This document shows positions 1-8,208 of a DNA stretch of 64,000 nt, one piece after another (positions within the stretch are counted from its first letter, which is position 1; the number at the start of each line of letters is the position of its first letter). Under the pieces are notes generated by a model. That model had not been told where the DNA came from. It searched no databases and saw only the letters and a list, made by a program, of their open reading frames with translations. Source of the stretch: CAYLLD01 sp964425135. GTDB taxonomy: Bacteria; Pseudomonadota; Alphaproteobacteria; Rhodobacterales; Rhodobacteraceae. A program made the position numbers and the translations under genes. Where the stretch lies: positions 1 to 64,000 of the forward strand of contig CAYRKW010000010.1 in the NCBI GenBank assembly GCA_964425135.1, given 5' to 3'.

Positions 1-21
1 CGGTACGCGCGCGCCGTTTGG

Positions 22-318
22 TTAGCGTTTTCGGCGTCCACCGGTGGTTTTGCTGTGAAATGCCGGGGGTTTTTTCGCAACCCATGCGATGAATTTCGCA
101 AGACGTGGGTGGGTGCGTAAGGTTTGCAGGGTGTGATAGGCCTGTGCCAGTTCCGCTTCGGTCAGGCTGGCATGAATTTCATTGTGGCAAATCTGATGCA
201 ACAGGACGGTCGGCCCACCTTTCCCGCCTTTGAGTTTCGGGATCAGGTGATGCACAGACTGTTTGGCATCCGGCGGGATTGGACGCCCGCAAAGCGGGCA
301 GTCAGGATAGTCCTCCAC
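22..318 (-). CDS. Small HNH-type endonuclease domain protein
   Basis: A 98-residue protein that is almost only an HNH fold. A CPLCGRP zinc knuckle lies near residue 7, a double His (HHLIPK) near residue 23, and a closing H-x3-C-x2-E-x-H segment (HQICHNEIH) near residue 41, followed by a basic C-terminus. The family is metal-dependent nucleases, but stand-alone proteins of this size have no assigned target. The start is GTG at 316-318, directly after the gcvP stop codon TAG (319-321), so translation is probably coupled to gcvP. A role in glycine metabolism is not implied by the sequence. I am confident of the domain and unsure of the function. Confidence 0.8.
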   Translation of the reverse strand: MEDYPDCPLCGRPIPPDAKQSVHHLIPKLKGGKGGPTVLLHQICHNEIHASLTEAELAQAYHTLQTLRTHPRLAKFIAWVAKKPPAFHSKTTGGRRKR

Positions 319-3165
319 CTACTCCGCCGCTTCTTGATAGTCTTCGATTGGTGGGCAAGTGCACACCAGATTTCGGTCGCCATAGGCGTTGTCAATCCGG
401 TTCACTGGTGCCCAGTATTTATCCACGCGAAACGCGCCCGGCGGAAAGCATCCCTGATCGCGGCTGTAGGGCCGGTCCCACGCGCCGACCAGATCCTCGA
501 CAGTATGAGGTGCGTTTTTCAACGGGTTATTCTCCGCGTCGATCTGCCCGTCCTCAATCGCTTGTGCTTCTGCGCGAATTGCCAGCATCGCATCGCAGAA
601 CCGGTCCAATTCGGCCTTTGTCTCAGACTCGGTCGGTTCGATCATCAGCGTGCCTGCCACCGGCCATGACATCGTCGGGGCATGAAAGCCGCAATCGATC
701 AGACGCTTGGCTATGTCATCGACGCTCACCCCGGTGCTATCGGCCAAAGGGCGCGTGTCGAGAATGCACTCATGGGCGATGCGCCCTGCATCGTTGGTGT
801 AGAGTATGTCATACGCGCCGCTCAGACGTTTGGCGATATAGTTGGCGCTCAGGATCGCAACCCGCGTCGCTTGCGTCAGACCTTCGCCGCCCATCATCAA
901 AATATAGGCCCATGAGATTGGCAGGATCGAGGCCGAGCCAAAGGGGGCCGAAGCCACCGCGCCGCTTTCGTCGTGTTGCGGCAGGTTGGGCAGGAACGGC
1001 TCCAGATGCGCTTTGACGCCAATCGGGCCCACGCCCGGCCCGCCGCCGCCATGGGGGATGCAGAAAGTTTTATGCAGGTTCAGATGGCTCACATCGCCGC
1101 CGATATCGCCCGGGCGCACAAGACCGACCATGGCATTCATGTTCGCGCCGTCAATATAGACCTGACCGCCGTGCGCGTGGGTTATGTCGCAAATTTCGCG
1201 CACGGTCGTTTCGAACACGCCGTGGGTTGAGGGGTAGGTGATCATTGCGGCTGCCAGCTTGTCGCCAGCCGCCGCTGCTTTGGCCTTGAAATCCTCAACA
1301 TCGATATCGCCGTTCTCCGCCGATTTGACAACAACGACTTTCATGCCGACCATTTGCGCCGAGGCCGGGTTGGTGCCATGCGCAGAGACCGGGATCAGGC
1401 AGATATCGCGTGCATCCTCGCCATTGGACGCATGATAGTCTGCGATTGCCAAGAGCCCGGCATATTCGCCCTGCGCGCCCGAATTGGGCTGCATGGACAT
1501 TGCGTCATAGCCGGTGATCTCGCATAGTTTCGCGCTCAGATCGTCGATGAGATAGCGATAGCCTTTGGTCTGATCGCTGGGTGCAAACGGATGGATCATC
1601 GAAAACTCGCGCCAGCTCACCGGCATCATCTCCGCTGTCGCATTCAGCTTCATTGTGCAAGAGCCCAGCGGGATCATCGCGCGGTCCAGCGCCAGATCAC
1701 GATCCGCAAGCCGCCGGATATAGCGCGTCATCTCGCTCTCTGCGCGATTCATGTGGAAGACCGGGTGGGTCAAATACTCGCTTTGTCGCAGTATCGCATC
1801 CGGCAGTTGGTAGTGCGGCGTCAGATCATCGTCCTTGCGGTCGATCCCAAAGGCGCGCCACAGGCGTTCCAGCGTTGCGGGCCGCGTGTATTCATCGAGC
1901 GATATGCCTATCCGGTCATCTTCGACTTTGCGCAAATTAATCCCTTCGGCCACTGCCGCTTTCAGGATCACCCCCTGCATGGCGCCAACGCGCACTGTGA
2001 TCGTGTCAAAGTAAGCATCCGGCTCAATCGCAAAGCCCGCCGCGCTGAGGCCGCGCGCGAGCCGCACGGTTTTGCGGTGAATGCGCTGGGCGATGGCTTT
2101 GAGCCCCTCTGGCCCGTGGAACACCGCGTACATCGACGCCATGACCGCCAGCAGAGCTTGCGCAGTACAAACATTCGAGGTCGCTTTTTCTCGCCGAATA
2201 TGCTGTTCGCGGGTTTGCAGGCTCAACCGATACGCTTTGTTGCCGCGCGCATCGATCGACACACCAACAAGCCGTCCCGGCATCGCCCGTTTGAAGCTGT
2301 CACGACAGGCCATATAGGCCGCATGCGGGCCGCCAAATCCAACCGGCACGCCAAAGCGCTGAGTGGTGCCAACCGCGATATCCGCGCCCATTGCGCCCGG
2401 ACTTTTCAGGATCGTCAGCGCCAATGGATCGGCAATGACAATGCCGGCGGCCTGATGCGCGTGAAGCCGGGCGATCACATCCGTGAAGTCGCGCACATAG
2501 CCATGGGTTCCGGGGTACTGGAAAATCGCCGCGAACACCGTCTGCGGATCAACGTCGTCGGGCGCGCCCGTGATCACCTCGATATCAAGTGGTTTGGCAC
2601 GGGTCCGAATGACCGCGATGTTCTGCGGATGGCAGTTCTCATCCACGAAAATCGCTTTGGCCTTCGATTTCACAACCCGCTGCGCCATGGTCATCGCCTC
2701 TGCTGCCGCGGAGGCTTCATCCAACAAGGATGCATTGGCGATTTCCAGTTCGGTCAAATCAGCAATCATTGTCTGGTAATTCAACAACGCTTCCAGACGC
2801 CCCTGCGAAATTTCCGGCTGATACGGTGTATAGGCTGTGTACCACGCTGGATTTTCCAGAATGTTGCGTTGGATCACTGGCGGCGTCACTGTGCCGTAAA
2901 ATCCTTGCCCGATGAGCGAGGTCAACACCTCATTCTTCGCCGCCACCTTGCGCATCTTAAAGAGCATCTCGCGCTCGGAAGCCGCCTTGCCAAAATCGAG
3001 CGGTTCTGCCTGACGCAAATCCGTCGGCACTGCCTCGTCAATCAGCGCATCGAGCGACGGCGCACCGGTCACCGCCAGCATCTCCTCCATCTCGGAGGGG
3101 GAGGGGCCGATGTGGCGGCGGTTGGCAAAATCATAGGGCAGATAGTCGGTTGGTTTGAACGACAT
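319..3165 (-). CDS. gcvP: Glycine dehydrogenase (decarboxylating), P-protein
   Basis: P-protein of the glycine cleavage system. It decarboxylates glycine with pyridoxal phosphate and passes the aminomethyl group to lipoyl-GcvH in the cytoplasm. At 948 residues it is the single-chain form with both halves fused. The PLP lysine is K699 in HLNLHKTFCIPHGGGG, followed by the glycine-rich loop typical of the family. The N-terminal half begins with the conserved RHIGPS segment. It is the fourth cistron after gcvT, gcvH and a VOC gene, and is followed without a gap by an HNH gene. The riboswitch upstream of gcvT should control it. Confidence 0.98.
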   Translation of the reverse strand: MSFKPTDYLPYDFANRRHIGPSPSEMEEMLAVTGAPSLDALIDEAVPTDLRQAEPLDFGKAASEREMLFKMRKVAAKNEVLTSLIGQGFYGTVTPPVIQRNILENPAWYTAYTPYQPEISQGRLEALLNYQTMIADLTELEIANASLLDEASAAAEAMTMAQRVVKSKAKAIFVDENCHPQNIAVIRTRAKPLDIEVITGAPDDVDPQTVFAAIFQYPGTHGYVRDFTDVIARLHAHQAAGIVIADPLALTILKSPGAMGADIAVGTTQRFGVPVGFGGPHAAYMACRDSFKRAMPGRLVGVSIDARGNKAYRLSLQTREQHIRREKATSNVCTAQALLAVMASMYAVFHGPEGLKAIAQRIHRKTVRLARGLSAAGFAIEPDAYFDTITVRVGAMQGVILKAAVAEGINLRKVEDDRIGISLDEYTRPATLERLWRAFGIDRKDDDLTPHYQLPDAILRQSEYLTHPVFHMNRAESEMTRYIRRLADRDLALDRAMIPLGSCTMKLNATAEMMPVSWREFSMIHPFAPSDQTKGYRYLIDDLSAKLCEITGYDAMSMQPNSGAQGEYAGLLAIADYHASNGEDARDICLIPVSAHGTNPASAQMVGMKVVVVKSAENGDIDVEDFKAKAAAAGDKLAAAMITYPSTHGVFETTVREICDITHAHGGQVYIDGANMNAMVGLVRPGDIGGDVSHLNLHKTFCIPHGGGGPGVGPIGVKAHLEPFLPNLPQHDESGAVASAPFGSASILPISWAYILMMGGEGLTQATRVAILSANYIAKRLSGAYDILYTNDAGRIAHECILDTRPLADSTGVSVDDIAKRLIDCGFHAPTMSWPVAGTLMIEPTESETKAELDRFCDAMLAIRAEAQAIEDGQIDAENNPLKNAPHTVEDLVGAWDRPYSRDQGCFPPGAFRVDKYWAPVNRIDNAYGDRNLVCTCPPIEDYQEAAE

Positions 3166-3180
3166 GGGCTGGGTCTCCGT

Positions 3181-3537
3181 CTAATCGGGCGTATGTGTCA
3201 AAACGTTGATAATGTTGCCAAAAGGATCGGGCAGATAGGCGCGGCGCACGCCCCATGGCTCGTCCACGGGGCCGTAAGTTGGGGTGATGCCATGGGCGGC
3301 AGCGCGTGCCAGAACCGCATCGAAATCATCGACCTCGACGCTCAGATGCGGGACGTCCTGCCCCGATCCACCCTCAGCGGTGACGCTCAACTGCGGCGCG
3401 GCTTGGGACGCGGCGGCATGGGTTTTCACAAACCCCATATCCATCACCGTCTCCAGCCCCAGAACCTCGCAATAAAACACATCGCCATCACTGGTCTGAT
3501 CCGCTTTGATATGAGGAACGATCCGAAGAACGGTCAT
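3181..3537 (-). CDS. VOC-superfamily (glyoxalase/bleomycin-resistance fold) protein
   Basis: A 118-residue protein with the beta-alpha-beta-beta-beta pattern of the vicinal oxygen chelate fold. It starts MTVLRIVPHIKADQ and ends in the typical YLPDPFGNIINVL strand, and has a central PHLSVEVDDFDAVLARAAAHG element. The first ligand position is not an obvious His, and the substrate cannot be told. It sits between gcvH (11 bp after its stop) and gcvP (15 bp before its start), so it is an internal gene of the glycine cleavage operon and should respond to glycine through the riboswitch. A detoxification role for a reactive by-product is only a guess. Confidence 0.8.
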   Translation of the reverse strand: MTVLRIVPHIKADQTSDGDVFYCEVLGLETVMDMGFVKTHAAASQAAPQLSVTAEGGSGQDVPHLSVEVDDFDAVLARAAAHGITPTYGPVDEPWGVRRAYLPDPFGNIINVLTHTPD

Positions 3538-3548
3538 GGCCTGTGCCC

Positions 3549-3908
3549 CTATCCGATGAGCTTTTGATAGGCGTCGGCATCCATATACTCGCCCATCTGA
3601 TTGGGGTCGGACGGCTTGATTTTGAAAAACCAGCCATCGCCTTCGGGATCATCCGACACTTTGCCTGGCTCATCGACAATCGCAGCATTCACCTCAACGA
3701 TCTCGCCATCAAGCGGGGCGATGATGTCGGATGCGGCCTTCACGCTTTCGATCACCACAATCTCATCACCCTTGGCCACCGTCGCGCCAACCTCTGGCAA
3801 TTCGACAAAGACCAGATCGCCTAGCTCTTCGGTCGCGTGTTTGGTGATGCCCACCGTGATCGTGCCATCGTTATCGGCAAGCCACTCGTGCTCTTCTGTA
3901 AATTTCAT
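3549..3908 (-). CDS. gcvH: Glycine cleavage system H protein
   Basis: Lipoyl carrier protein that shuttles the aminomethyl intermediate between P-, T- and L-proteins. It has the normal 119-residue length. The lipoylated lysine is K57 in the IESVKAASD motif, preceded by the conserved GDLVFVELPEVG strand. The start MKFTEEHEW is standard for the family. It lies 21 bp after gcvT in the riboswitch-controlled operon. No gene for the L-protein is in this window; that subunit is usually shared with 2-oxoacid dehydrogenases. Confidence 0.98.
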   Translation of the reverse strand: MKFTEEHEWLADNDGTITVGITKHATEELGDLVFVELPEVGATVAKGDEIVVIESVKAASDIIAPLDGEIVEVNAAIVDEPGKVSDDPEGDGWFFKIKPSDPNQMGEYMDADAYQKLIG

Positions 3909-3929
3909 GTCGGTCTCCCTCTCTTTTGT

Positions 3930-5042
3930 TTATCGTTTGAAGTTATGCGGCACGAACGGCATGTCCGTGATGCGTGCAGGCAACCGTTTGCCGCGCACGT
4001 CGCCGAAAATGATTGCACCCGATTTCGCTGCATCGCGGTGGACATAGGCCATCGAGACAGGCGCGCCGACGCTCGGGCCAAAGCCGCCTGATGTGATAAC
4101 GCCAATAATTTTGTCAGAGCTTACATCCGCATAGAGCGGCGTATCGGCCCGCATGGGCGCGCGCCCCTCGGGCAGCAAACCCACCCGCTTGCGCGGCGCA
4201 CCGTCTTTCAAGTCGCGAAAAATCTCATCTGCGCCTGCAAATCCGCCTTCGCGCGCGCCGCCGGGGCGTCGCGATTTTTGGATGGCCCAGACCAAGCCCG
4301 CCTCAATCGGCGAGCTATGGGCGTCAATATCCGATCCATAGAGGCAAAGCCCAGCTTCAAGCCGCAACGAATCGCGCGCGCCCAAACCGATCAGCGCGAC
4401 CGCATCCATATCTAAAAGCGCAGCGGCAACCGGCTCAAGCCCGTCGCTTGGCATGGAGATCTCGAACCCGTCCTCGCCGGTGTAACCAGAGCGCGAAATG
4501 ATGCAATCGACGCCCAAAACATGCGCCTCGATCACGTCCATGAAGGCCATATCAGCAACCTGCGGCGTAAACTCTGCCAAAACCGCTTCGGCGCTTGGGC
4601 CTTGCAAGGCCAGCAACCCGCGATCCTCCAGCATCTCGATCTCGCACCCGTCGATACCGTCTCGCAAAAGGCCAAGATCGTGCTCCTTGCGCGCGGCATT
4701 GACGACCAGCAAGAAATGATCGCCGCGATTGGCGATCATCAGATCATCCTCGATCCCGCCCGCGCTGTTTGTGAACATCGCATAGCGCTGCCGACCTTCC
4801 GCCAGACCGACCACATCCACAGGCACCAAAGCCTCAAGCGCTTCAGCTGCATTTTCGCCCGAAATCCTGATCTGCCCCATGTGGCTGACATCAAAAAGAC
4901 CAGCGGCTTTGCGGCAATGCAGATGCTCCTCCAGCACCCCCAAGGGATATTGGACAGGCATCTCATACCCCGCAAAGGGTACCATTTTGGCACCATGCTT
5001 GACGTGAAAATCGTAAAGGGCAGTGCGTTTTGTGCTCGTCAT
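3930..5042 (-). CDS. gcvT: Glycine cleavage system aminomethyltransferase, T-protein
   Basis: Tetrahydrofolate-dependent T-protein that releases ammonia and makes 5,10-methylene-THF from aminomethyl-GcvH. The 370-residue protein begins in family style (KRTALYDFHVKHGAKMVPFAGYEMPVQY), has the folate-binding DVSHMGQI segment, and carries the C-terminal barrel with RAPMRADTPLY. It is the first gene of the operon. The ribosome-binding site before ATG 5040-5042 is weak, and a short inverted repeat (5060-5078) lies between aptamer and start. This fits translational or terminator-type control by the riboswitch. Confidence 0.98.
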   Translation of the reverse strand: MTSTKRTALYDFHVKHGAKMVPFAGYEMPVQYPLGVLEEHLHCRKAAGLFDVSHMGQIRISGENAAEALEALVPVDVVGLAEGRQRYAMFTNSAGGIEDDLMIANRGDHFLLVVNAARKEHDLGLLRDGIDGCEIEMLEDRGLLALQGPSAEAVLAEFTPQVADMAFMDVIEAHVLGVDCIISRSGYTGEDGFEISMPSDGLEPVAAALLDMDAVALIGLGARDSLRLEAGLCLYGSDIDAHSSPIEAGLVWAIQKSRRPGGAREGGFAGADEIFRDLKDGAPRKRVGLLPEGRAPMRADTPLYADVSSDKIIGVITSGGFGPSVGAPVSMAYVHRDAAKSGAIIFGDVRGKRLPARITDMPFVPHNFKR

Positions 5043-5087
5043 CAGGCGTCATCCAAACATGGCCGAATTATTCGGTCAATGACGCCC

Positions 5088-5243
5088 CATCTGTCCTTCT
5101 GCCTGAGATCGCTATCCCTTCGGCGGGCGCATGTGGCGCCTCTCTCCAGATGTTCTCAAAGATCTTCAGTGGTCCTTTTGCCTGAGAGTTTCCGGGGCGC
5201 GGTTGCTCCTTCGGCCCGGGCGCAATGCCCGTGTCTCCCACAA
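5088..5243 (-). promoter_or_regulatory. Tandem glycine riboswitch upstream of gcvT
   Basis: Read on the minus strand, two similar aptamers follow each other. Aptamer 1 (about 5164-5243) has GCCGAAGGAGCAA and CTCTCAGGCAAAAGGACC. Aptamer 2 (about 5088-5150) has GCCGAAGGGATAGC and ATCTCAGGCAGAAGGAC. These are the conserved core strings of the glycine riboswitch, and a pair in front of gcvT is the textbook arrangement. Between aptamer 2 and the start codon, 5060-5078 forms an inverted repeat (TGGCCGAAT / ATTCGGTCA) that could be the expression platform. The operon promoter must lie just beyond 5250, almost inside the leader of the divergent gene. Confidence 0.95.
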
Positions 5244-5333
5244 GATCTTCTTAGCCTCCCTAGTCAATAATCTGCCATCGGTCAATATAGCAATGCTGGA
5301 CGATTGCGGGCGCGCTCGTTACCGTCGCCGCGT

Positions 5334-6749
5334 ATGACTGAGACCGCCGCGCAAACTGCCCTGCTTGATCTGGACCCGCTGAGTGTGCCTGAGACGATTG
5401 TGCGCGACGCAATTGCCAAAGGCCTGCGCGCCAATCTTGCGCCTGATGGCACCGATACAGACCGAACCATCCGCGCTGCCTTTGTGCGCGCCATGGCAAT
5501 CGGCGCGTCAGGCACTCAGCGCGGGGTGCGGATCGAAAATGCGATCATTGATGGACCGCTCGATCTGGATTTTTCCACCCTCGACGGTCGGCTTGTCCTG
5601 TCGCATTGCCAGATCGCCGAAGGTCTGAGCGCGCGCGAGGCGCGGCTGACATCGCTCGATCTTTCGGGAAGCAAAATCACCTCGCTTGATCTGAGCGGGA
5701 TGACTTGCACGGGGGATGTTCTTCTGACCGAGGGCTTCCGCGCATCGGAGGGCGCACGCCTTCAGGGTGCCTCGATCGGTGGTGATCTAAGCTGTATTCG
5801 CGGCAGTTTCGCCAATGAAGGCGATCCCTCCTTTGATGCGCATAACCTGCGGGTGGCGGATGTGTTTTACTGGCGCGATGTCAGCGTGGACAAAGGCGCT
5901 GTGGTGCTCACAGGCGCGCAAGTTGGCGCGCTTGCCGATAATTTGAAAAGCTGGCCCGATAACGGCCAGCTTATGATTGACGGGTTCACCTATGGCCGCA
6001 TTGTCTATGGCGATACATCTGCCGCGCGGCGGCTTAAATGGCTGGAAAAACACGCATCTAACGACTTTCAACCGCAACCCTATCAGCAGCTTGCCAAGGT
6101 CATCGGCGAGATGGGCCATCGCCACGACCGCAGCCGCGTGATGATGGTGATGGAACGCAAATTTCGCGCCCAACAAGCCAGGGATATCCTCAGCGGTGGC
6201 GATTTTGTCTGGGCTCCCTTGCGCCAACCTTACAACTACCTGCGCGCAGGATTGCACAGCGGTTGGGACAAAGTTTTGCGCTATCTGGTCGGCTACGGCT
6301 ACCGCCCATGGTGGGCGCTCTGGTGGGCCTTGCCGCTCATCTTCGCTATGGCGGTTTTTGCGCAAAAAGTCTGGGATGAGGGTGATTTTGCCCCCAATGC
6401 ACCGCCCGCCCTGATGAGCGCGTCCTGGCAGAGCCTTGCAACCGACAGCAGCGTTGCGAATCCGGCGGCAGTCTGGTCCTGCACCCCGCCCAACGGTGCA
6501 GATGATGAAGATTATCCCTGCCAGATGCAGGCTGGGCGCGACTATGAGACGTTCAAATCCCATCTTTATGCGATTGATCTGTTTGTTCCGCTGATCAATC
6601 TGGGTCAGGAAGATGCCTGGGCACCGTCAACGTCGCGTGGCGACTGGGGCAGGGCGGCGCATCAAATTCAATGGCTCGTTAAAATCATCGGTTGGGTCAT
6701 AACCGCGCTTGTCGCAGGCGCCGTCGCCGGCATCATCCGCAACGATTGA
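5334..6749 (+). CDS. Membrane protein with pentapeptide-like N-terminal region
   Basis: A protein of about 471 residues that I do not recognise by name. Its first ~250 residues are soluble and rich in short beta-coil repeats (LTSLDLSGSKITSLDLSGM, GARLQGASIGGDL), resembling a degenerate pentapeptide or right-handed helix fold. A hydrophobic segment follows (WWALWWALPLIFAMAVFAQKV, about residue 335), then a periplasmic-looking stretch with two Cys, and a final membrane helix (IIGWVITALVAGAVAGII). The start is uncertain: ATG 5334 or TTG 5304, neither with a good ribosome site. It is divergent from the gcv riboswitch, with only about 90 bp between them. Function unknown. Confidence 0.75.
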   Translation: MTETAAQTALLDLDPLSVPETIVRDAIAKGLRANLAPDGTDTDRTIRAAFVRAMAIGASGTQRGVRIENAIIDGPLDLDFSTLDGRLVLSHCQIAEGLSAREARLTSLDLSGSKITSLDLSGMTCTGDVLLTEGFRASEGARLQGASIGGDLSCIRGSFANEGDPSFDAHNLRVADVFYWRDVSVDKGAVVLTGAQVGALADNLKSWPDNGQLMIDGFTYGRIVYGDTSAARRLKWLEKHASNDFQPQPYQQLAKVIGEMGHRHDRSRVMMVMERKFRAQQARDILSGGDFVWAPLRQPYNYLRAGLHSGWDKVLRYLVGYGYRPWWALWWALPLIFAMAVFAQKVWDEGDFAPNAPPALMSASWQSLATDSSVANPAAVWSCTPPNGADDEDYPCQMQAGRDYETFKSHLYAIDLFVPLINLGQEDAWAPSTSRGDWGRAAHQIQWLVKIIGWVITALVAGAVAGIIRND

Positions 6750-6766
6750 CAGGCCCATCAAAAGGT

Positions 6767-6796
6767 GAGCCGCGATGCGGCTCGCATCGTTGTTTT
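6767..6796 (+). terminator. Possible terminator hairpin
   Basis: A perfect 7-bp stem GAGCCGC / GCGGCTC (6767-6783) with a 3-nt loop lies 18 bp after the stop of the membrane-protein gene. It is followed by an interrupted T-rich run (TTGTTTT, 6790-6796). The T-tract is not adjacent to the stem, so efficiency is doubtful. Confidence 0.4.
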
Positions 6797-6810
6797 GCGC
6801 TTGCGCGCGC

Positions 6811-6836
6811 AGCGGGATATTTTTGAACCAAAGAAA
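6811..6836 (+). repeat. Degenerate member of a dispersed convergent-intergenic repeat
   Basis: Positions 6811-6836 read GGGATATTTTTGAACCAAAGAAA-like sequence, close to the consensus GGGAGTATTT-N-GGAAAGATGA shared with copies near 11311, 20386 and 27565. It lies between the converging ends of the membrane-protein gene and rsgA. It is the weakest of the four matches. Confidence 0.4.
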
Positions 6837-6872
6837 TGTGTTGGTTTTGGTAGGGCGCGGTTTTGGTGCTGC

Positions 6873-7967
6873 TCAGTCTTCCCGCCAGCGTCCGGCTTTT
6901 TTCTCCAGCATGGTGCGTTTGACCCGTTTTCCGAATTGTTTGTCGGCGCTGCGCCGCTCCGAGAGTGTCGCTGAGTTGAACGCTTCTTCGGCGATGAGCT
7001 TGCGCCATCGGTTGAGGCGCGGTTCGTCGATCTCGCCTGCCGCAAGCGCGGCCAGCACGGCGCATCCCGGCTCGCTTTCATGGCGGCAATCGTTGAAGCG
7101 GCAATCGGCGGCAAGCGCGCTGAGATCTGCAAAGACGTTTTCAATCCCCAAGGCCGCATCAGCAAGTTGCAACTCGCGCATCCCGGGCGTGTCCAGCACC
7201 AGACAGCCGCCCTCAACCAGATGCAATTGCCGCCGCGTTGTTGTATGCCGCCCCTTGGCATCATGTTCGCGAATGGCTTGTGTCTCAATAGAAGATGTTC
7301 CCGAAAGCGCATTGCTCAGCGTCGACTTTCCAACGCCTGACGAGCCCAGAAACGCCACCGTTTGCCCCGCTTTGCACCACGGCGCGAGCTGCTCTTTTGG
7401 CGCGTCTCCACGCGCATCGAGTGCAAGCGCTGGTACCGCGTCTGATATGCGTGCAGCTTGCGCCACATATGTCGAAGGATCGTCCACCAGATCGGATTTT
7501 GTGATCACGATAACAGGCGCAATCTCCGCCTCAAACGCCAGCGCTACGAAGCGCTCGAGCCGTGCGATGTTGAAATCCTGATTGCAGGAGGTGACGATAA
7601 AGCCTGTATCGATATTGGCCGCAATAAGTTGGAAGCGCACATCCGTGCCAGGTGCGCGGCGTTTCATGAGGCTCTTGCGCTCCAGAACCTTGCTGTGGGC
7701 GGGCAAATCCTGATTGAGGAGCAGCCAGTCACCCACTGTCACATCGCTGCGTGGCGGGATCATCAGGTCGATCTTGTTGCCGATGACATGCAGCCCGCTG
7801 CGATGTACTTCGACAATGCGCACAGGCGGCGTTTGCATCAGAGCGTCGGCGCTCAGCTGTTGCGCGAAATAAGGCTGCCAGCCGTATTGGAGAAGCGTGG
7901 AGGGTGCGACGGACGTGCTGGCAGCAGATGTGCCGCCAAGGGTGAATTTCGAATAGTCTTTGGTCAT
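6873..7967 (-). CDS. rsgA: Ribosome small subunit-dependent GTPase A
   Basis: Circularly permuted GTPase that helps mature the 30S subunit. The order of motifs is right for the family: an N-terminal OB-fold region, the NKxD-type motif (VITKSDLVDD), then P-loop GSSGVGKSTLSNAL, switch and DTPGMRELQL, and a C-terminal zinc knuckle (CRFNDCRHESEPGC). At 364 residues it is somewhat longer than the E. coli protein, mainly at the N-terminus (before about residue 30) and in the basic tail. The gene is divergent from priA, with about 240 bp between them that hold no other gene I can support. Confidence 0.95.
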   Translation of the reverse strand: MTKDYSKFTLGGTSAASTSVAPSTLLQYGWQPYFAQQLSADALMQTPPVRIVEVHRSGLHVIGNKIDLMIPPRSDVTVGDWLLLNQDLPAHSKVLERKSLMKRRAPGTDVRFQLIAANIDTGFIVTSCNQDFNIARLERFVALAFEAEIAPVIVITKSDLVDDPSTYVAQAARISDAVPALALDARGDAPKEQLAPWCKAGQTVAFLGSSGVGKSTLSNALSGTSSIETQAIREHDAKGRHTTTRRQLHLVEGGCLVLDTPGMRELQLADAALGIENVFADLSALAADCRFNDCRHESEPGCAVLAALAAGEIDEPRLNRWRKLIAEEAFNSATLSERRSADKQFGKRVKRTMLEKKAGRWRED

Positions 7968-8208
7968 GTATCAGGCTTTCACGGGGGTGCCGCGTCGATC
8001 TGGCGGCACTATGTCAGGTGCGCATTGCGCGGGGCGCGCTGACAGCGCGGCCTTGCAGTGCATTTATCGTCCATGGAACGGCGCGCCGTTCGTGCCTGAC
8101 TAGGCCATGAAACCTCCGTGTGACGTATCCGATCAGCCTACCGCGCAAAAACGCCGCGCTCAAGGAGCATGTTGCGCTTCCTGCGATCTTGCAGGTATCA
8201 CCGCGGGG

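Noticed and set aside
1591..3567. Long plus-strand open frame (658 codons) opposite gcvP
   Set aside because: Antisense to clearly conserved gcvP and the VOC gene. Its composition (Arg/His-rich) is the mirror of GC-rich codon use, with no domain.
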